DNA of 64,000 nt from Trueperella bernardiae. Its GTDB lineage: Bacteria; Actinomycetota; Actinomycetes; Actinomycetales; Actinomycetaceae. A model generated the notes under the pieces. The model saw nothing but the letters and a program-made list of their open reading frames with translations. It had not been told where the DNA came from and did no database searches. Position 1 is the stretch's first letter, and every line of letters begins with the position of its first letter. The stretch spans positions 186,001 through 250,000 of the forward strand of contig NZ_LNIZ01000001.1 of NCBI RefSeq assembly GCF_001469025.1. Reading direction: 5' to 3'. The translations under genes and the position numbers were made by a program. Positions 44,967 to 54,847 of the stretch are shown piece after piece.

Positions 44967-44989
44967 GGCCGGCGCGAGCCGGCCTTTTT
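44967..44989 (+). terminator. Intrinsic terminator after the DUF7455 gene
   Basis: GGCCGGC-GCGA-GCCGGCC with a following run of five T. Confidence 0.92.
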
Positions 44990-45062
44990 CTTTGCCCGAA
45001 TGCGCTTCGTGGCGCGTTCTACTCCGCGTGCGTCCCTCACAGGGTGGCGGCGAGCGGCTATC

Positions 45063-47195
45063 ATGCCAAGCGTGTCAAGTACTGAAAAGCAGGAATATAA
45101 CGCCCGCCACCTGTCGGTCCTCGAGGGCCTGGAAGCCGTGCGCAAACGCCCGGGCATGTACATCGGCTCCACCGATTCGCGCGGGCTCATGCACTGCCTA
45201 TGGGAGATCATTGACAATTCGATCGACGAGGCGACCGAGGGCTATGCGTCCTCGATCCGCGTGACGCTGTTCTCGGACGGCTCGGTTGAGGTGGAGGACA
45301 ACGGGCGCGGCATCCCGGTGGACGAGGTGCCGGGCACGGGCGCCTCCGGCGTCGAGGTGGTGTATACCAAGCTGCACGCGGGCGGCAAGTTCGACTCGGC
45401 CAACTACGGTTCGGCCGGCGGCCTGCACGGTGTGGGCGCCTCGGTGGTCAACGCGCTCTCCCAGCGCCTCGACGTGGCCGTCAAGCGCGAGGGCAAGGTG
45501 TGGGAGATGTCCTTCCAGCGCGGCGAGCCCGGCGTGTTCGACGACGCCGGCGCCCCGGCCCCCGACGCCCCCTTCACCCCGTTCACCATCAGCTCCGAGC
45601 TGCGCGTGACCGGGAAGGTGGCGAAGAAGGTGACGGGCACGCGGGTGCGGTATTGGGCTGACCCGGAGATCTTCCCGAAGGATACCGAGTTTTCCTACGC
45701 GCACTTGATCGAGCGCGTGCGCGAGAAGGCCTTCCTCGTGCCGGGCCTCGAAGTCGTCGTGCGCGACGAGCGCGGCCTGCCCGAGCGCGCCGACGCGCCG
45801 GTGGAGGAGGTCTTCAAGTACGACGGCGGCGTGGTGGACTTCGTCGACCATCTGGCCACCGACCCGGCCGTGTCTCGCACCATGCACCTGACCGGCCAGG
45901 GCACGTTCGACGAGACCGTCCAGGTGCTCGACAAGAAGTCGGGCCATCTGCGGGCGCGAGAGGTGGAGCGTGTGTGCGACGTCGACATCGCGCTGCGCTG
46001 GGGCAACGGTTACGACACGCGCGAGGAGACCTTCGTCAACATCATCGCCACCCCGAAGGGCGGCACGCACCTGGTGGGCTTCGAGCAGGGGCTAGTCAAG
46101 GTGGTCCGCGCCCAGATCGAGGCCAAGTCGCGCCAGCTCAAGGTCACGGCGCGCGATCCGCGCATCGAAAAGGACGACATCCTGGCGGGCCTCACGGCCG
46201 TCGTCGCCGTGCGCTTCCCCGAGCCGCAGTTTGAGGGGCAGACCAAGGAGGTGCTGGGCACGGCACCTATCCGCGCGATCGTGGCGAAGGTGGTCGAGGA
46301 GGGGCTAACGCGCGAGTTCGCTTCCACCAAGCGGGATGCGAAGGGCGAGAACCAGCGCGTTTTGGAGAAGGTGGTGGCGGAAATGCGCGCCCGCGTGGCC
46401 GCCCGCACCCAGAAGGAAATCTCGCGGCGGAAGAACGCGTTGGAGACGTCGTCGTTGCCGGCGAAGCTGGCCGACTGCCGATCGGACGACATCGAGCGCA
46501 CCGAGCTGTTCATCGTGGAGGGAGATTCGGCGCTCGGCACCGCCAAGCTCGCCCGCGACTCCGAGTTCCAGGCCCTGCTGCCGATCCGCGGCAAGATCCT
46601 CAACGTGCAAAAGGCCTCGCACACCGACATCTTGAACAACCAGGAGGTCTCTTCGATCATCCAGGTGGTAGGGGCCGGCTCGGGGCGCACCTTTGACCTG
46701 GACGCGGCGCGCTACGGCAAGGTGATCTTCATGACCGACGCGGATGTGGACGGCGCCCACATCCGCACCCTGCTGCTCACGCTGTTCTTCCGCTACATGC
46801 GCCCCCTTGTGGAGGCCGGGCGCGTGTATGCGGCGGTCCCGCCGCTGCACCGGGTGGAGGTGGCAGGCCGCGGCGGAAAGAAGGGGGAGTATATCTACAG
46901 CTACTCCGACGCCGAGCTGCACCGCATCCTCGCCCGTCTGGAGAAGAGTGGGCGCACGTACAAGCAACCGATCCAGCGCTACAAGGGCCTGGGCGAGATG
47001 GACGCCAACCAGCTGGCGGAGACCACCATGGATCCATCCCACCGGATGCTGCGTCGAGTGTCGCTCGCCGACGAGGAGGCGTTGCGTTTCGCCGAGGACA
47101 CCTTCGAGCTGCTCATGGGATCGGAAGTGGCGCCGCGGCGCGATTTCATCGTCGAGGGCGCGGACGATATTTCGCGCGAGCAGATCGACGCGTAG
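45063..47195 (+). CDS. Type IIA topoisomerase subunit B (second GyrB/ParE-type)
   Basis: 710 residues. GHKL ATPase: RKRPGMYIGSTD, EIIDNSIDEA, EVEDNGRGIPV and GGLHGVGASVVNAL. TOPRIM: LFIVEGDSALG and FMTDADVDGAHIRTLL. C-terminus: QRYKGLGEMDANQLAETTMDP. Actinobacteria with this set usually have the true gyrase genes near the origin, so this is the accessory topoisomerase IV-like enzyme with the A subunit at 49234. Start is ATG 45063; TATCAT lies just ahead of a GTG at 45072, which is an alternative leaderless start three codons in. Confidence 0.93.
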   Translation: MPSVSSTEKQEYNARHLSVLEGLEAVRKRPGMYIGSTDSRGLMHCLWEIIDNSIDEATEGYASSIRVTLFSDGSVEVEDNGRGIPVDEVPGTGASGVEVVYTKLHAGGKFDSANYGSAGGLHGVGASVVNALSQRLDVAVKREGKVWEMSFQRGEPGVFDDAGAPAPDAPFTPFTISSELRVTGKVAKKVTGTRVRYWADPEIFPKDTEFSYAHLIERVREKAFLVPGLEVVVRDERGLPERADAPVEEVFKYDGGVVDFVDHLATDPAVSRTMHLTGQGTFDETVQVLDKKSGHLRAREVERVCDVDIALRWGNGYDTREETFVNIIATPKGGTHLVGFEQGLVKVVRAQIEAKSRQLKVTARDPRIEKDDILAGLTAVVAVRFPEPQFEGQTKEVLGTAPIRAIVAKVVEEGLTREFASTKRDAKGENQRVLEKVVAEMRARVAARTQKEISRRKNALETSSLPAKLADCRSDDIERTELFIVEGDSALGTAKLARDSEFQALLPIRGKILNVQKASHTDILNNQEVSSIIQVVGAGSGRTFDLDAARYGKVIFMTDADVDGAHIRTLLLTLFFRYMRPLVEAGRVYAAVPPLHRVEVAGRGGKKGEYIYSYSDAELHRILARLEKSGRTYKQPIQRYKGLGEMDANQLAETTMDPSHRMLRRVSLADEEALRFAEDTFELLMGSEVAPRRDFIVEGADDISREQIDA

Positions 47196-47215
47196 GCGTT
47201 GCACGGCACCATTGG

Positions 47216-47221
47216 TAGACT
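47216..47221 (+). promoter_or_regulatory. -10 box TAGACT for the first GNAT gene
   Basis: TAGACT with 7 bases to ATG 47229 and no ribosome binding site. Confidence 0.5.
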
Positions 47222-47228
47222 GAGGCAT

Positions 47229-48257
47229 ATGCAGACGGGAGAGATCACGGGACGTTCACTCGCACAGCGTTTGGCTGCGCCGAGCGAGCTGGCGGGGCCA
47301 AGCCCCCACCTGGGGTTGACCTGGGCCCGGCTCGCTGCAGGGGACCTCGACGAACTGTCCGAGCTCCTGGCCGAATCGGCCGACCCGGAAATCTGCGACG
47401 AGCTCCGCATCCTCCAGCAGGTCACGCCATGGGTAGAGGCCAGCGAGGAGGAGCGGAAGAACCTGGACGCGATCGTGGGACGCGACGCCAGCGGTCAGCT
47501 CCAGGCGATCGGGCTTGTCTTCAACAATCCCCACCCGCTCACCGAGGCCCAGGCCAACATCTACGGCGTGATCCGTCCGCACTGGCGCGGCCGTGGCATC
47601 GGCCGGGCGCTTCTCGAGTGGCAGGACGGGCGGGCGCGTCAGCTCATGCTCGACGCCGGCTACGACCTGCCGGCCTCTATCCGTTCCAGGGCACGGCTAT
47701 CGAACATGGAACGACGCCGCCTGCTCGCCGCTGGCGGGTTCTCCCCGCACACGCGCTGGACGTACATGGACGTGGACTTGGGCGCCGAGCACGCCGAGCA
47801 CGCGCGCGGGGCAAGGGCGCGCCTCGAGGAGCGCGGCATGGAGCTCATCGCCTTTGACGACAAGCATTCGGATGAGGTGCTGCGCCTGCACAACCGGATC
47901 TCGATGGTGATGGATCGGCGCCAGCCCATGTCGCAGGCCGAGTGGGTGGACTGGATGACGCCGGAGGATCGGGCGACGTCGGTGCTACTCACTGACGGGT
48001 CGAACCTGGTGGGCTACTCGCTCAACTCCGCCGACGGGTCCACGATGTGCGTGAAGTTCTACGGGGTGGAGCGCGGTTTTCGCCACCAGGGCATTGGCAC
48101 CGACCTGGTGGTGGCCCAGATGGGCACCGCGTTGGAACGGGGGATCGCGCACATGCGCGTGCCGGTGATCTCCGAGGCGACGCCAGCCACCGACTTCCTT
48201 ACGTCTTATGGCTTTTTCGAAGGCTCCTCCCAGATCCTCTACTCGATTGATATCTGA
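47229..48257 (+). CDS. Double-domain GNAT acetyltransferase (first of tandem pair)
   Basis: 342 residues with two GNAT domains. The N-terminal one (about 30-180) has the acetyl-CoA loop RPHWRGRGIGRALLEWQ. The C-terminal one (about 190-342) has VERGFRHQGIGTDLVVAQM. The double layout resembles mycothiol synthase MshD, but the substrate cannot be read from sequence. It overlaps the next GNAT gene by one base (TGATG). Confidence 0.82.
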   Translation: MQTGEITGRSLAQRLAAPSELAGPSPHLGLTWARLAAGDLDELSELLAESADPEICDELRILQQVTPWVEASEEERKNLDAIVGRDASGQLQAIGLVFNNPHPLTEAQANIYGVIRPHWRGRGIGRALLEWQDGRARQLMLDAGYDLPASIRSRARLSNMERRRLLAAGGFSPHTRWTYMDVDLGAEHAEHARGARARLEERGMELIAFDDKHSDEVLRLHNRISMVMDRRQPMSQAEWVDWMTPEDRATSVLLTDGSNLVGYSLNSADGSTMCVKFYGVERGFRHQGIGTDLVVAQMGTALERGIAHMRVPVISEATPATDFLTSYGFFEGSSQILYSIDI

Positions 48258-49222
48258 TGGCTGACTGGACGTGGAGTGCGCTGAGCGCGGAGGACGGCCC
48301 TCACGTGTACGCGATCATCGCGGCGATTGAGGAGGCCGACTCCGCAGCGAACCGAACCACCCGGCACGAGGTGGAGGGATATTTTGCCGACTCCCACGCC
48401 TGGCGCGCCCAGGGCGTGTGGGAGGGGGAGGAGCTCGTGGCCTTTGGCCTGGCCCGGACCCCGGCAAAGAACGCCGGCGAGCACCCGATCACGATCTCTG
48501 GTGGGGTGGCGCCGTCGTGGCGCTCGCACGGGGTGGGCCACAACCTGCTCGAGCGCCAGCTCCGCACGGCCCACGATCTTGCCACCGAGCTTGGTCTGGA
48601 CGACGCGCTGGTCCAAATGTACGTGGATGCCTCGCAGGGCGCCCTGTTTGAGATGGCCACCCGTTTCGGCTTCCGCGCCAATTCGCGCTACGTGCAGATG
48701 CGGCGGAGCCTGGACGTACCCGCCACGGTCACTGAGGTCTCCTCCTACATTCAGATCGTCAAGATGGGCACGGACTGGGTGAAGGATTCGCGCAAGGCCC
48801 ATAACCGCGTGATGGCCGAAAACGAGATGTCCGCGATGAGCGGCAATGCGTGGGCCAAGCGCCTGGAGCAGATGGACGAGGACCTGTGCCTGGTGGCGAT
48901 CGATCTCTTCGGGGATCGGCCCCGGCTCGCCGGCTACGTGCTGGCCTCCCGCTTCGCGTCGGGCCTCGACGGCCACGGAGTCGACAACACGGTGCCGGAC
49001 GAGGGCTACATCGAGGAGATCGTGGTGCTGCCCGAATGGCGCGGCAAGCACGTGGCCTCTAACCTCCTAGCCACCGCCGTGGAGCGCTTCCGCGCGGCGG
49101 GTCTGAGCTACATCGGGCTGGACGTCACGGCCGACGGCGCGGACTCGGACCTCGTCACGGTCTTCGAGCACTTCGACTTCACGCGTGTGGCCGAGACTTA
49201 TATCATGACCACGCGCGTCTAG
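48257..49222 (+). CDS. Double-domain GNAT acetyltransferase (second of tandem pair)
   Basis: 321 residues. The N-terminal half has GGVAPSWRSHGVGHNLLERQL, and the C-terminal half has VVLPEWRGKHVASNLLATAVERF, each in the acetyl-CoA loop position. A paralogue of the gene just upstream by layout; the first domain's loop departs from the Q/RxxGxG/A consensus (RSHGVG). Translationally coupled by the one-base overlap. The pair may act as a heterodimer. Convergent with the topoisomerase A gene, 11 bases away. Confidence 0.82.
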   Translation: MADWTWSALSAEDGPHVYAIIAAIEEADSAANRTTRHEVEGYFADSHAWRAQGVWEGEELVAFGLARTPAKNAGEHPITISGGVAPSWRSHGVGHNLLERQLRTAHDLATELGLDDALVQMYVDASQGALFEMATRFGFRANSRYVQMRRSLDVPATVTEVSSYIQIVKMGTDWVKDSRKAHNRVMAENEMSAMSGNAWAKRLEQMDEDLCLVAIDLFGDRPRLAGYVLASRFASGLDGHGVDNTVPDEGYIEEIVVLPEWRGKHVASNLLATAVERFRAAGLSYIGLDVTADGADSDLVTVFEHFDFTRVAETYIMTTRV

Positions 49223-49233
49223 CCGGCCCGGCC

Positions 49234-51624
49234 TTAGCCGATCGCCATGACCACCGAGCTGAGCTGAGTTCCGGAACCGTCGCGCCGCTCGTCAACGTCG
49301 GGGAGCGCCACCGGCTTGCCATGGGCGTCGCTCGCGCGCGGGGGCAGCTCACCCACCCACGCCATCTGCAGCTGGTCCTCGCCGCGAAGGAAGCGCTGTG
49401 TGCGCACGCCGCCGGTGCCGCGGCCCTTGGCGGGGTAGCGGTCGAGCGGGGTCACCTTGGCTGAGCCGGGCACGGTGCCGGGAAGCGATCCGGACGAGCC
49501 GGCGATGGTGACCACACAGTGGGCCGCGAGGTCGCCCGCGGGCACTACTCCGAGCGCGATCACCCGCGCCTCGCCGAGGCGGATGCCGGCAATACCCTGG
49601 CCTGCCCGGCCTTGCGGGCGCACGCCGGCCGCTGGGAAGCGCAGGAGCTGGGCGCCGGAGGTGACGAGGACAATCTCGTCGTTATCGGAGGCGGGGGCCG
49701 CGCCGATCACCTCGTCCCCGTCGGCGAGCTTGATGAGGTCGATCGCGCCGCGGTCGGGGTAGTCAGGGTTGACGCGTTTGATCTTACCTTGGGCGGTGGC
49801 GAGCGCGAGGACGGGCGGCTCATCGAGGTTGACCAGGCCGACCACGTGCGAATCCTTGCCCGCCAGCAGGAGCTCGCGCACGGGCGCGCCGCCGGACAGG
49901 CCCGGGGCCTGCTCGGTTTCGGGGATCGCGGGGATGTCGACCACGTTCAGGCGCGTGACCGAGCCGTCGGAGGTGATGACCCCGATCGCGGACAGGTTGG
50001 TGGTTGCGACCTTGGTAACCACGGCGTCGTGGCGCTGGCGCGGACCGGAGCGCGAGGGCTCGGTGGGGGTGACGACGCGGGCGATGAGGCCGTCGCCGGA
50101 CAGGAGCACCCAGCACGGATCGTCCTCGACCTTGAGCGCGGAGGCGGCCGTGGCGGCCTCGGATTCGAGTAGAACCGTGCGGCGCGCAGTGGCGAACTCG
50201 CGGGCGGTCTGGGCCAGCTCAGCAGAGACGAGTGAGCGCAGCTTGGCCTCGGAGGCGAGGATCTCGCTCAGCTGTTCGATCTGGCTTTCCAGCTCGCTCT
50301 TTTCCTGCTCCAGCTCGATCTGGGAGAACTTGGTCAGCCGGCGCAGGCGTAGCTCGAGGATGTAGTCGGCCTGGACCTCGGTGAGGTCGAAGACCTTCAT
50401 CAGGCGGTCCCTGGCGATCGCCGAGTCGTCGGAGGAGCGGATGACGGCGATGACCTCGTCGATGTCGAGGATCGCGATGAGCAGGCCCTCCACCAGGTGC
50501 AGGCGGTCCTTGGCCTTCTGGAGTCGGAAAGCGGTGCGGCGCCGGGTGACGGTGAGGCGGTGGTCGAGGAAGACCTCGAGCAGGGCCTTGAGGCCGAGCG
50601 TGCGCGGCTGGCCGTCCACGAGCGCCACATTGTTGATGCCGAAGGAATCTTCGAGCGGGGTGTGCTTGTACAGGTCGGCCAGCACGGCCTCGGGGTTGAA
50701 GGAGTTCTTCACCTCGATGACGAGGCGCGTGCCGTGCTTACGGTCGGTGAGGTTCTGCACCCCCGTGATGCCCTGCAGTTTCTTGGACTGCACCCCGTCC
50801 TTGATCTTGTCGATCACCTTTTCCGGGCCCACCAGGTAGGGCAGCTCGGTGAAAATGATGCCCTTCTTGCGGGCGGTGATGTTTTCGATGTGGGCGGTGG
50901 CGCGGGTGCGGAAGACGCCGCGGCCTGTCTCGTATGCCTGGCGGATCCCGTTCAGCCCCACGATCTTGCCGCCCTCCGGCAGGTCGGGGCCGGGAATGTA
51001 GCGCATGAGCTCGTCGAGCGTCGCCGCGGGGTGATCCAGCAGGAAGCGCGCGCCGGCGATCACCTCGCCGAGGTTGTGGGGGGCCATGTTCGTGGCCATG
51101 CCCACCGCGATGCCCGACGAGCCGTTGACCAGCAGGTTCGGGATTGCGGCCGGCAGCACCTCGGGCTGCATGTAGGTGTTGTCGTAGTTGGGCACCATGT
51201 CCACGACGTCCTCATCCAGGTCCGCCGTCATCGCCAGGGCGGCGGGCGCCATGCGCACCTCGGTGTAGCGGGCGGCCGCGGGCCCGTCGTCGAGCGAGCC
51301 GAAGTTGCCGTGCCCGTCCACCATGGGCAGTCGCATGGTGAAGGGCTGGGAGAGGCGGACCATGGCGTCGTAGATGGCCGAGTCGCCGTGCGGGTGGAGG
51401 CGGCCCATGACCTCTCCGATCACGCGCGAGGACTTGACGTGCCCCCGGTCGGGGCGCAGGCCCATGCGGTCCATCTGGAACAGGATGCGGCGCTGGACGG
51501 GTTTGAGGCCGTCGCGGGCGTCGGGCAGGGCGCGCGCGTAGATGACGGAATAGGAGTACTCGAGGAAGGACGTGCGCATCTCCTGTGACACGTCGATGTC
51601 AACGATTTGCTCAGTGGTGGCCAT
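49234..51624 (-). CDS. Type IIA topoisomerase subunit A (second GyrA/ParC-type)
   Basis: 796 residues. The breakage-reunion domain reads [21 protein letters not shown], quoted by its core [14 protein letters not shown], then [20 protein letters not shown] (core [12 protein letters not shown]) and the catalytic tyrosine in [12 protein letters not shown] near residue 115. A coiled-coil region with [15 protein letters not shown] and a six-bladed beta-pinwheel C-terminal domain follow; no clear GyrA-box was found. It pairs with the B subunit at 45063. GATAAT lies 6 bases before ATG 51624; the frame upstream of it was rejected. Confidence 0.93.
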   Translation of the reverse strand: MATTEQIVDIDVSQEMRTSFLEYSYSVIYARALPDARDGLKPVQRRILFQMDRMGLRPDRGHVKSSRVIGEVMGRLHPHGDSAIYDAMVRLSQPFTMRLPMVDGHGNFGSLDDGPAAARYTEVRMAPAALAMTADLDEDVVDMVPNYDNTYMQPEVLPAAIPNLLVNGSSGIAVGMATNMAPHNLGEVIAGARFLLDHPAATLDELMRYIPGPDLPEGGKIVGLNGIRQAYETGRGVFRTRATAHIENITARKKGIIFTELPYLVGPEKVIDKIKDGVQSKKLQGITGVQNLTDRKHGTRLVIEVKNSFNPEAVLADLYKHTPLEDSFGINNVALVDGQPRTLGLKALLEVFLDHRLTVTRRRTAFRLQKAKDRLHLVEGLLIAILDIDEVIAVIRSSDDSAIARDRLMKVFDLTEVQADYILELRLRRLTKFSQIELEQEKSELESQIEQLSEILASEAKLRSLVSAELAQTAREFATARRTVLLESEAATAASALKVEDDPCWVLLSGDGLIARVVTPTEPSRSGPRQRHDAVVTKVATTNLSAIGVITSDGSVTRLNVVDIPAIPETEQAPGLSGGAPVRELLLAGKDSHVVGLVNLDEPPVLALATAQGKIKRVNPDYPDRGAIDLIKLADGDEVIGAAPASDNDEIVLVTSGAQLLRFPAAGVRPQGRAGQGIAGIRLGEARVIALGVVPAGDLAAHCVVTIAGSSGSLPGTVPGSAKVTPLDRYPAKGRGTGGVRTQRFLRGEDQLQMAWVGELPPRASDAHGKPVALPDVDERRDGSGTQLSSVVMAIG

Positions 51625-51630
51625 TGTTCC

Positions 51631-51636
51631 ATTATC
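51631..51636 (-). promoter_or_regulatory. -10 box GATAAT for leaderless topoisomerase A gene
   Basis: Minus-strand GATAAT with 6 bases to ATG 51624. Confidence 0.6.
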
Positions 51637-51724
51637 TGGCCCACGCGAGCTGCTACCGGCGAGCCGGCACCCCGTGTTGCCGTGATGTTCGTGACCCGAC
51701 GTCGCTTGCCGGGCGTGGTTTTGG

Positions 51725-51730
51725 GACAAT
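51725..51730 (+). promoter_or_regulatory. -10 box GACAAT for leaderless DUF5998 gene
   Basis: GACAAT with 6 bases to ATG 51737. Confidence 0.55.
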
Positions 51731-51736
51731 GGGGCA

Positions 51737-52297
51737 ATGATTGATATGCGATCCGACCTCGACGATGCGCTGTTGACCCTGGTGGCGCAGGAGTCGCCCG
51801 TTCTTGCTGACATCCGCCAGGCCCTTGGCGACGACGTCGTGCGCGCCTTCTACGTCCGGCCCGAGACGGTCTTCGACGCGGACTCGGTCTATGACAGGAT
51901 CGTCGCCTTCATCGTTACCGTCACACGGCTCGTACTCGTCTATTCGGACACGAACTACGAGATGGACACTCGCGGCGAGTACGTCACCACGGCGCAGTCG
52001 GTGTGCCTGTCGGAGATCAAGGAGCACCACGTGGTGCGCCGGCGTGAGTTTCGCGGGGAGCGCGTGGGCGAGCTCAACTCCATCCTACTGCGCCTGCGCT
52101 GGGGTGCCGCCTACAGTCAGGACCTCCAGCCTGGCGCATGCGACGACCCGAACTGCACGAACGACCACGGATACGTGGGTGTGGCGACGAACGAGGACCT
52201 CCAGCTCTTCCTCGACCGCCACGTCGATTCCACCCATTTCGCCCAGGGGGTGGCCTTCATCGACGACGTGGAGCGGATCCTCGGGCGGCTTTCATGA
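51737..52297 (+). CDS. DUF5998 protein
   Basis: 186 residues. LVLVYSDTNYEMDTRGEYVTTAQ near residue 57 (core SDTNYEMDTRG) and the cysteine-bearing ACDDPNCTNDHGY near 135 fit DUF5998, an actinobacterial family of unknown function found beside the phosphodiesterase gene and sepH. It overlaps the phosphodiesterase gene by four bases (ATGA), so they are coupled. Confidence 0.85.
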   Translation: MIDMRSDLDDALLTLVAQESPVLADIRQALGDDVVRAFYVRPETVFDADSVYDRIVAFIVTVTRLVLVYSDTNYEMDTRGEYVTTAQSVCLSEIKEHHVVRRREFRGERVGELNSILLRLRWGAAYSQDLQPGACDDPNCTNDHGYVGVATNEDLQLFLDRHVDSTHFAQGVAFIDDVERILGRLS

Positions 52298-53373
52298 TCC
52301 GGCCGGGCCAGGAGAACATTGCCGGCGTCCTGCCGGGCGTGCTGCGCGCCCTCGGGGCGGGCGGCGAGTCCGCGCTCGAGTTCCCCTCCGCTCGCCGCGC
52401 GTGCGTGGTTATGGTGGACGGCCTGGGCTACCGCAACCTCGACCAGCGCCGCGGGCACACGCCGACCCTGCGCTCTCTTGACATGCGCGCCATCACCACG
52501 GTGGTGCCGTCGACGACGGCGGCCGGCATCTGCGCGCTCGGCACCGGCGCTCTGCCGGGCAGGACGGCCATGGGCGGATATGCCCTGCGCGTGCCGGGTA
52601 GCACGGACGTCTTCAACCTCATCGCGTGGAACTCCCCGCACGTGGATCCGGTGGAGTGGCAGACCGTGCCCACCGTCTTCGAAAGCACGGACCTCGACAC
52701 AGTGAAGATCCACCCACGCCGCTTCGTCGACTCCGGGCTCACGCTTGCCGCGCTCCGCGGCGGCCGCACCGCCGTCGCCGAAAAGCTCGAAGCGCGCGTT
52801 GACGCCGCGATCGCCGAACTCAAGGCTGGTGCCGACCTCGTCTACCTGTACTGGGGCGACCTCGACTCCACCGGCCACCACAACGGCTGGGAATCGGAGG
52901 CCTGGATCTACGAACTCGAGCACTTGGATGCCGAGCTCGGCCGGCTACGACGCCTCCTGCCGCGCGACACGCTGCTCGTGCTCACGGCCGACCACGGCAT
53001 GATCGACGTCAACGAGCGCTATGACATCGCGGACGTGGAGGAGCTCACCCGCGGGGTGGAGGTCGTGGCCGGAGAATCGCGCGCGCTACACCTGTACACG
53101 GCGGAACCGCAGGCAGTGGCTGCGCGCTGGCGGGACGTGCTGGGGGAGCGGGCCTGGATCTTCACTCAGGGCGAGGCCGAAAAGGCCGGGTTGTTTGGGC
53201 CGATGGGGAGCTTCGCGCGCGAGGTCTTGGGAAATGTCCTCGTCTTCGCGAAGGGCAACCTGGCGATCGTCGACTCGCGCTACCAGAGCGAAGGCGCAAT
53301 TGGGCTCGTCGGCGTGCACGGCTCGCTCACCGAGCAGGAGATGATGGTCCCGCTCGTCATCGACCACGCCTAG
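52294..53373 (+). CDS. Alkaline phosphatase superfamily nucleotide pyrophosphatase/phosphodiesterase
   Basis: 359 residues. Metal and nucleophile motifs: VVMVDGLGYRNL near residue 33, PSTTAAGICALGTGALPG near 72 (nucleophilic threonine), YWGDLDSTGHHNGW near 190 and LTADHGMIDV near 230. No signal peptide, so cytoplasmic. Substrate unknown; family members hydrolyse nucleotides or phosphodiesters. Start 52294 follows from the ATGA overlap; longer frames lie within DUF5998. Confidence 0.9.
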   Translation: MIRPGQENIAGVLPGVLRALGAGGESALEFPSARRACVVMVDGLGYRNLDQRRGHTPTLRSLDMRAITTVVPSTTAAGICALGTGALPGRTAMGGYALRVPGSTDVFNLIAWNSPHVDPVEWQTVPTVFESTDLDTVKIHPRRFVDSGLTLAALRGGRTAVAEKLEARVDAAIAELKAGADLVYLYWGDLDSTGHHNGWESEAWIYELEHLDAELGRLRRLLPRDTLLVLTADHGMIDVNERYDIADVEELTRGVEVVAGESRALHLYTAEPQAVAARWRDVLGERAWIFTQGEAEKAGLFGPMGSFAREVLGNVLVFAKGNLAIVDSRYQSEGAIGLVGVHGSLTEQEMMVPLVIDHA

Positions 53374-53388
53374 AACTATGGTGTGGTC

Positions 53389-54354
53389 CTAGTCGTCCTT
53401 CGAGTATCCGAAGACGATCTCGTCCCACGTGGGCATCGCCGGGCGGTTGCGCCGTTTCTTCGGCTTGTCCACCTTTTCAACCTTGGGGGCCTCCGGTGCG
53501 ACGCCGGGCAGGGCCTGCTGGGCCTCATCCTTCGAGGCGTCCCCATCTTCCTTTGCCGCGGGCGTGGGCAGGGAAAGAACCGTGGCGTCCTGGGCCGCCT
53601 CCGGCTCGGAGTCAGCCGGGTGGGCGCCGTCGAACTCGGGCATCGGCTGGACCTGGCCGCGCTTGGAGTTGAGGGAGGCGAGCATCGAATCGATGTCCAC
53701 GGGGCTGCCCGCAGAGGCCGGCTGGGCGTCGATCACCGAGGCCTTCTGCTCCGGCTCGGCCGCCGGCGTGTTTGGCTTACGCCAGGGGCTCGCGGGGGCC
53801 GGGATCTGGTTTTCGGTGAGCCAGGTCGCCTCGTCGTTGCGCGCCTGGAGAGTCTGGGCCTTCGTGTTAACCGACCAGCGGGCGACGTTGACCACCCCGC
53901 CGCTGGTGTACGTGGCGGAGAGAATCCACGGTTCGCCTTGCTCGCGGCGGGCGTCCCACGTGACCTCCCCGGCCTCCACCCCGCGGGTCAGCAGGCGTGA
54001 GGCCACCAGCTCCTCCAGGCTCATGCCGCCGTCCTCGTGGCCCTGGCGGTACAAGCGGGCGTTCTGGGCCACGTACTCGCGCTCGGCAAAAATTGGGTAG
54101 GCCAAGTTGGTCAGCTGCGAGGGCGGGAGCGAGGAGATCTCGGAGACCTCGGCCACCGTGCGCCCGGCGCGGAAGTACGCCTGGATCTCGCGCGGCGTGA
54201 TCGGCTTGGGTGCATCCTCGCCCGCGGCGCTCACGTCTGTGCGCAGAGCCGCCCGCAGTTCGTCGGTGATTGGAAGTACGTATCGATTGCCATCTGAATC
54301 ATTCAGGCTCAGCTTTTGCCCATCCTGAAGCCCCAACAATTCGAGCTCGATCAT
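53389..54354 (-). CDS. sepH: Septation protein SepH (DUF3071)
   Basis: 321 residues. The conserved N-terminal domain (about 1-150) has IELELLGLQDGQKLSL and a helix-turn-helix-like stretch ITPREIQAYFRAGRTVAEVSE (core PREIQAYFRAG). The C-terminal half is low complexity, acidic and Pro-rich, ending in a basic tract KKRRNRPAMPTWDEIVFG with a WDEIVFG motif. SepH stimulates FtsZ assembly in Streptomyces and mycobacteria. AGGAGG before ATG 54354. Confidence 0.94.
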   Translation of the reverse strand: MIELELLGLQDGQKLSLNDSDGNRYVLPITDELRAALRTDVSAAGEDAPKPITPREIQAYFRAGRTVAEVSEISSLPPSQLTNLAYPIFAEREYVAQNARLYRQGHEDGGMSLEELVASRLLTRGVEAGEVTWDARREQGEPWILSATYTSGGVVNVARWSVNTKAQTLQARNDEATWLTENQIPAPASPWRKPNTPAAEPEQKASVIDAQPASAGSPVDIDSMLASLNSKRGQVQPMPEFDGAHPADSEPEAAQDATVLSLPTPAAKEDGDASKDEAQQALPGVAPEAPKVEKVDKPKKRRNRPAMPTWDEIVFGYSKDD

Positions 54355-54477
54355 GTTTGCCTCCTACATTCCTGCAACAAGCGTGCCACCTGGCGGCATT
54401 CAATGGGGCCACGGGCGGCGGTGTGTTGGCCAATGTGAGCCAAATTGTCTCACGTATTCACTAATTCAGAACCAATG

Positions 54478-54506
54478 TTGTCAAACGCGGCAAGCTTTGG
54501 TAGAAA
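54478..54506 (+). promoter_or_regulatory. Putative promoter of the DUF4193 gene
   Basis: TTGTCA (54478-54483) and TAGAAA (54501-54506) are 17 bases apart. The -10 misses the final T. Transcription would start about 30 bases before the ATG. Confidence 0.5.
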
Positions 54507-54539
54507 GTGCGTGAACATCGAGCTATTCAAGGGGAGATC

Positions 54540-54839
54540 ATGGCCACAGATTACGATGCGCCGCGAAAGCAGGATGAGGAACTAAAGGAGGATTCCCTCA
54601 CCCAGCTCAACGCGCGAAACAACAATCACCAGTCCAACTCTGTTGATGAAGACGAGGTGGAGGCCGCCGAGGGCTTCGAGCTTCCGGGTGCGGACCTGTC
54701 GAACGTTGAGCTCTCCGTTGCAGTTGTTCCCGCCCAGGATGATGAGTTCACCTGCTCCCACTGTTTCCTCGTCCATCACCGCTCCCAGCTGGCATACGAG
54801 GAGGACGGCCTGCCCGTCTGCGCCGAGTGCGCTTCCTAG
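54540..54839 (+). CDS. DUF4193 zinc-ribbon-like protein
   Basis: 99 residues. Acidic N-terminal two thirds (ATDYDAPRKQDEELKEDS) and a C-terminal C4 pair, FTCSHCFLVHHRSQL with PVCAECAS, typical of DUF4193. In M. tuberculosis the family member (Rv2699c) is essential in screens. AGGGGAGATC precedes ATG 54540. Confidence 0.93.
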   Translation: MATDYDAPRKQDEELKEDSLTQLNARNNNHQSNSVDEDEVEAAEGFELPGADLSNVELSVAVVPAQDDEFTCSHCFLVHHRSQLAYEEDGLPVCAECAS

Positions 54840-54847
54840 GAGGACCG

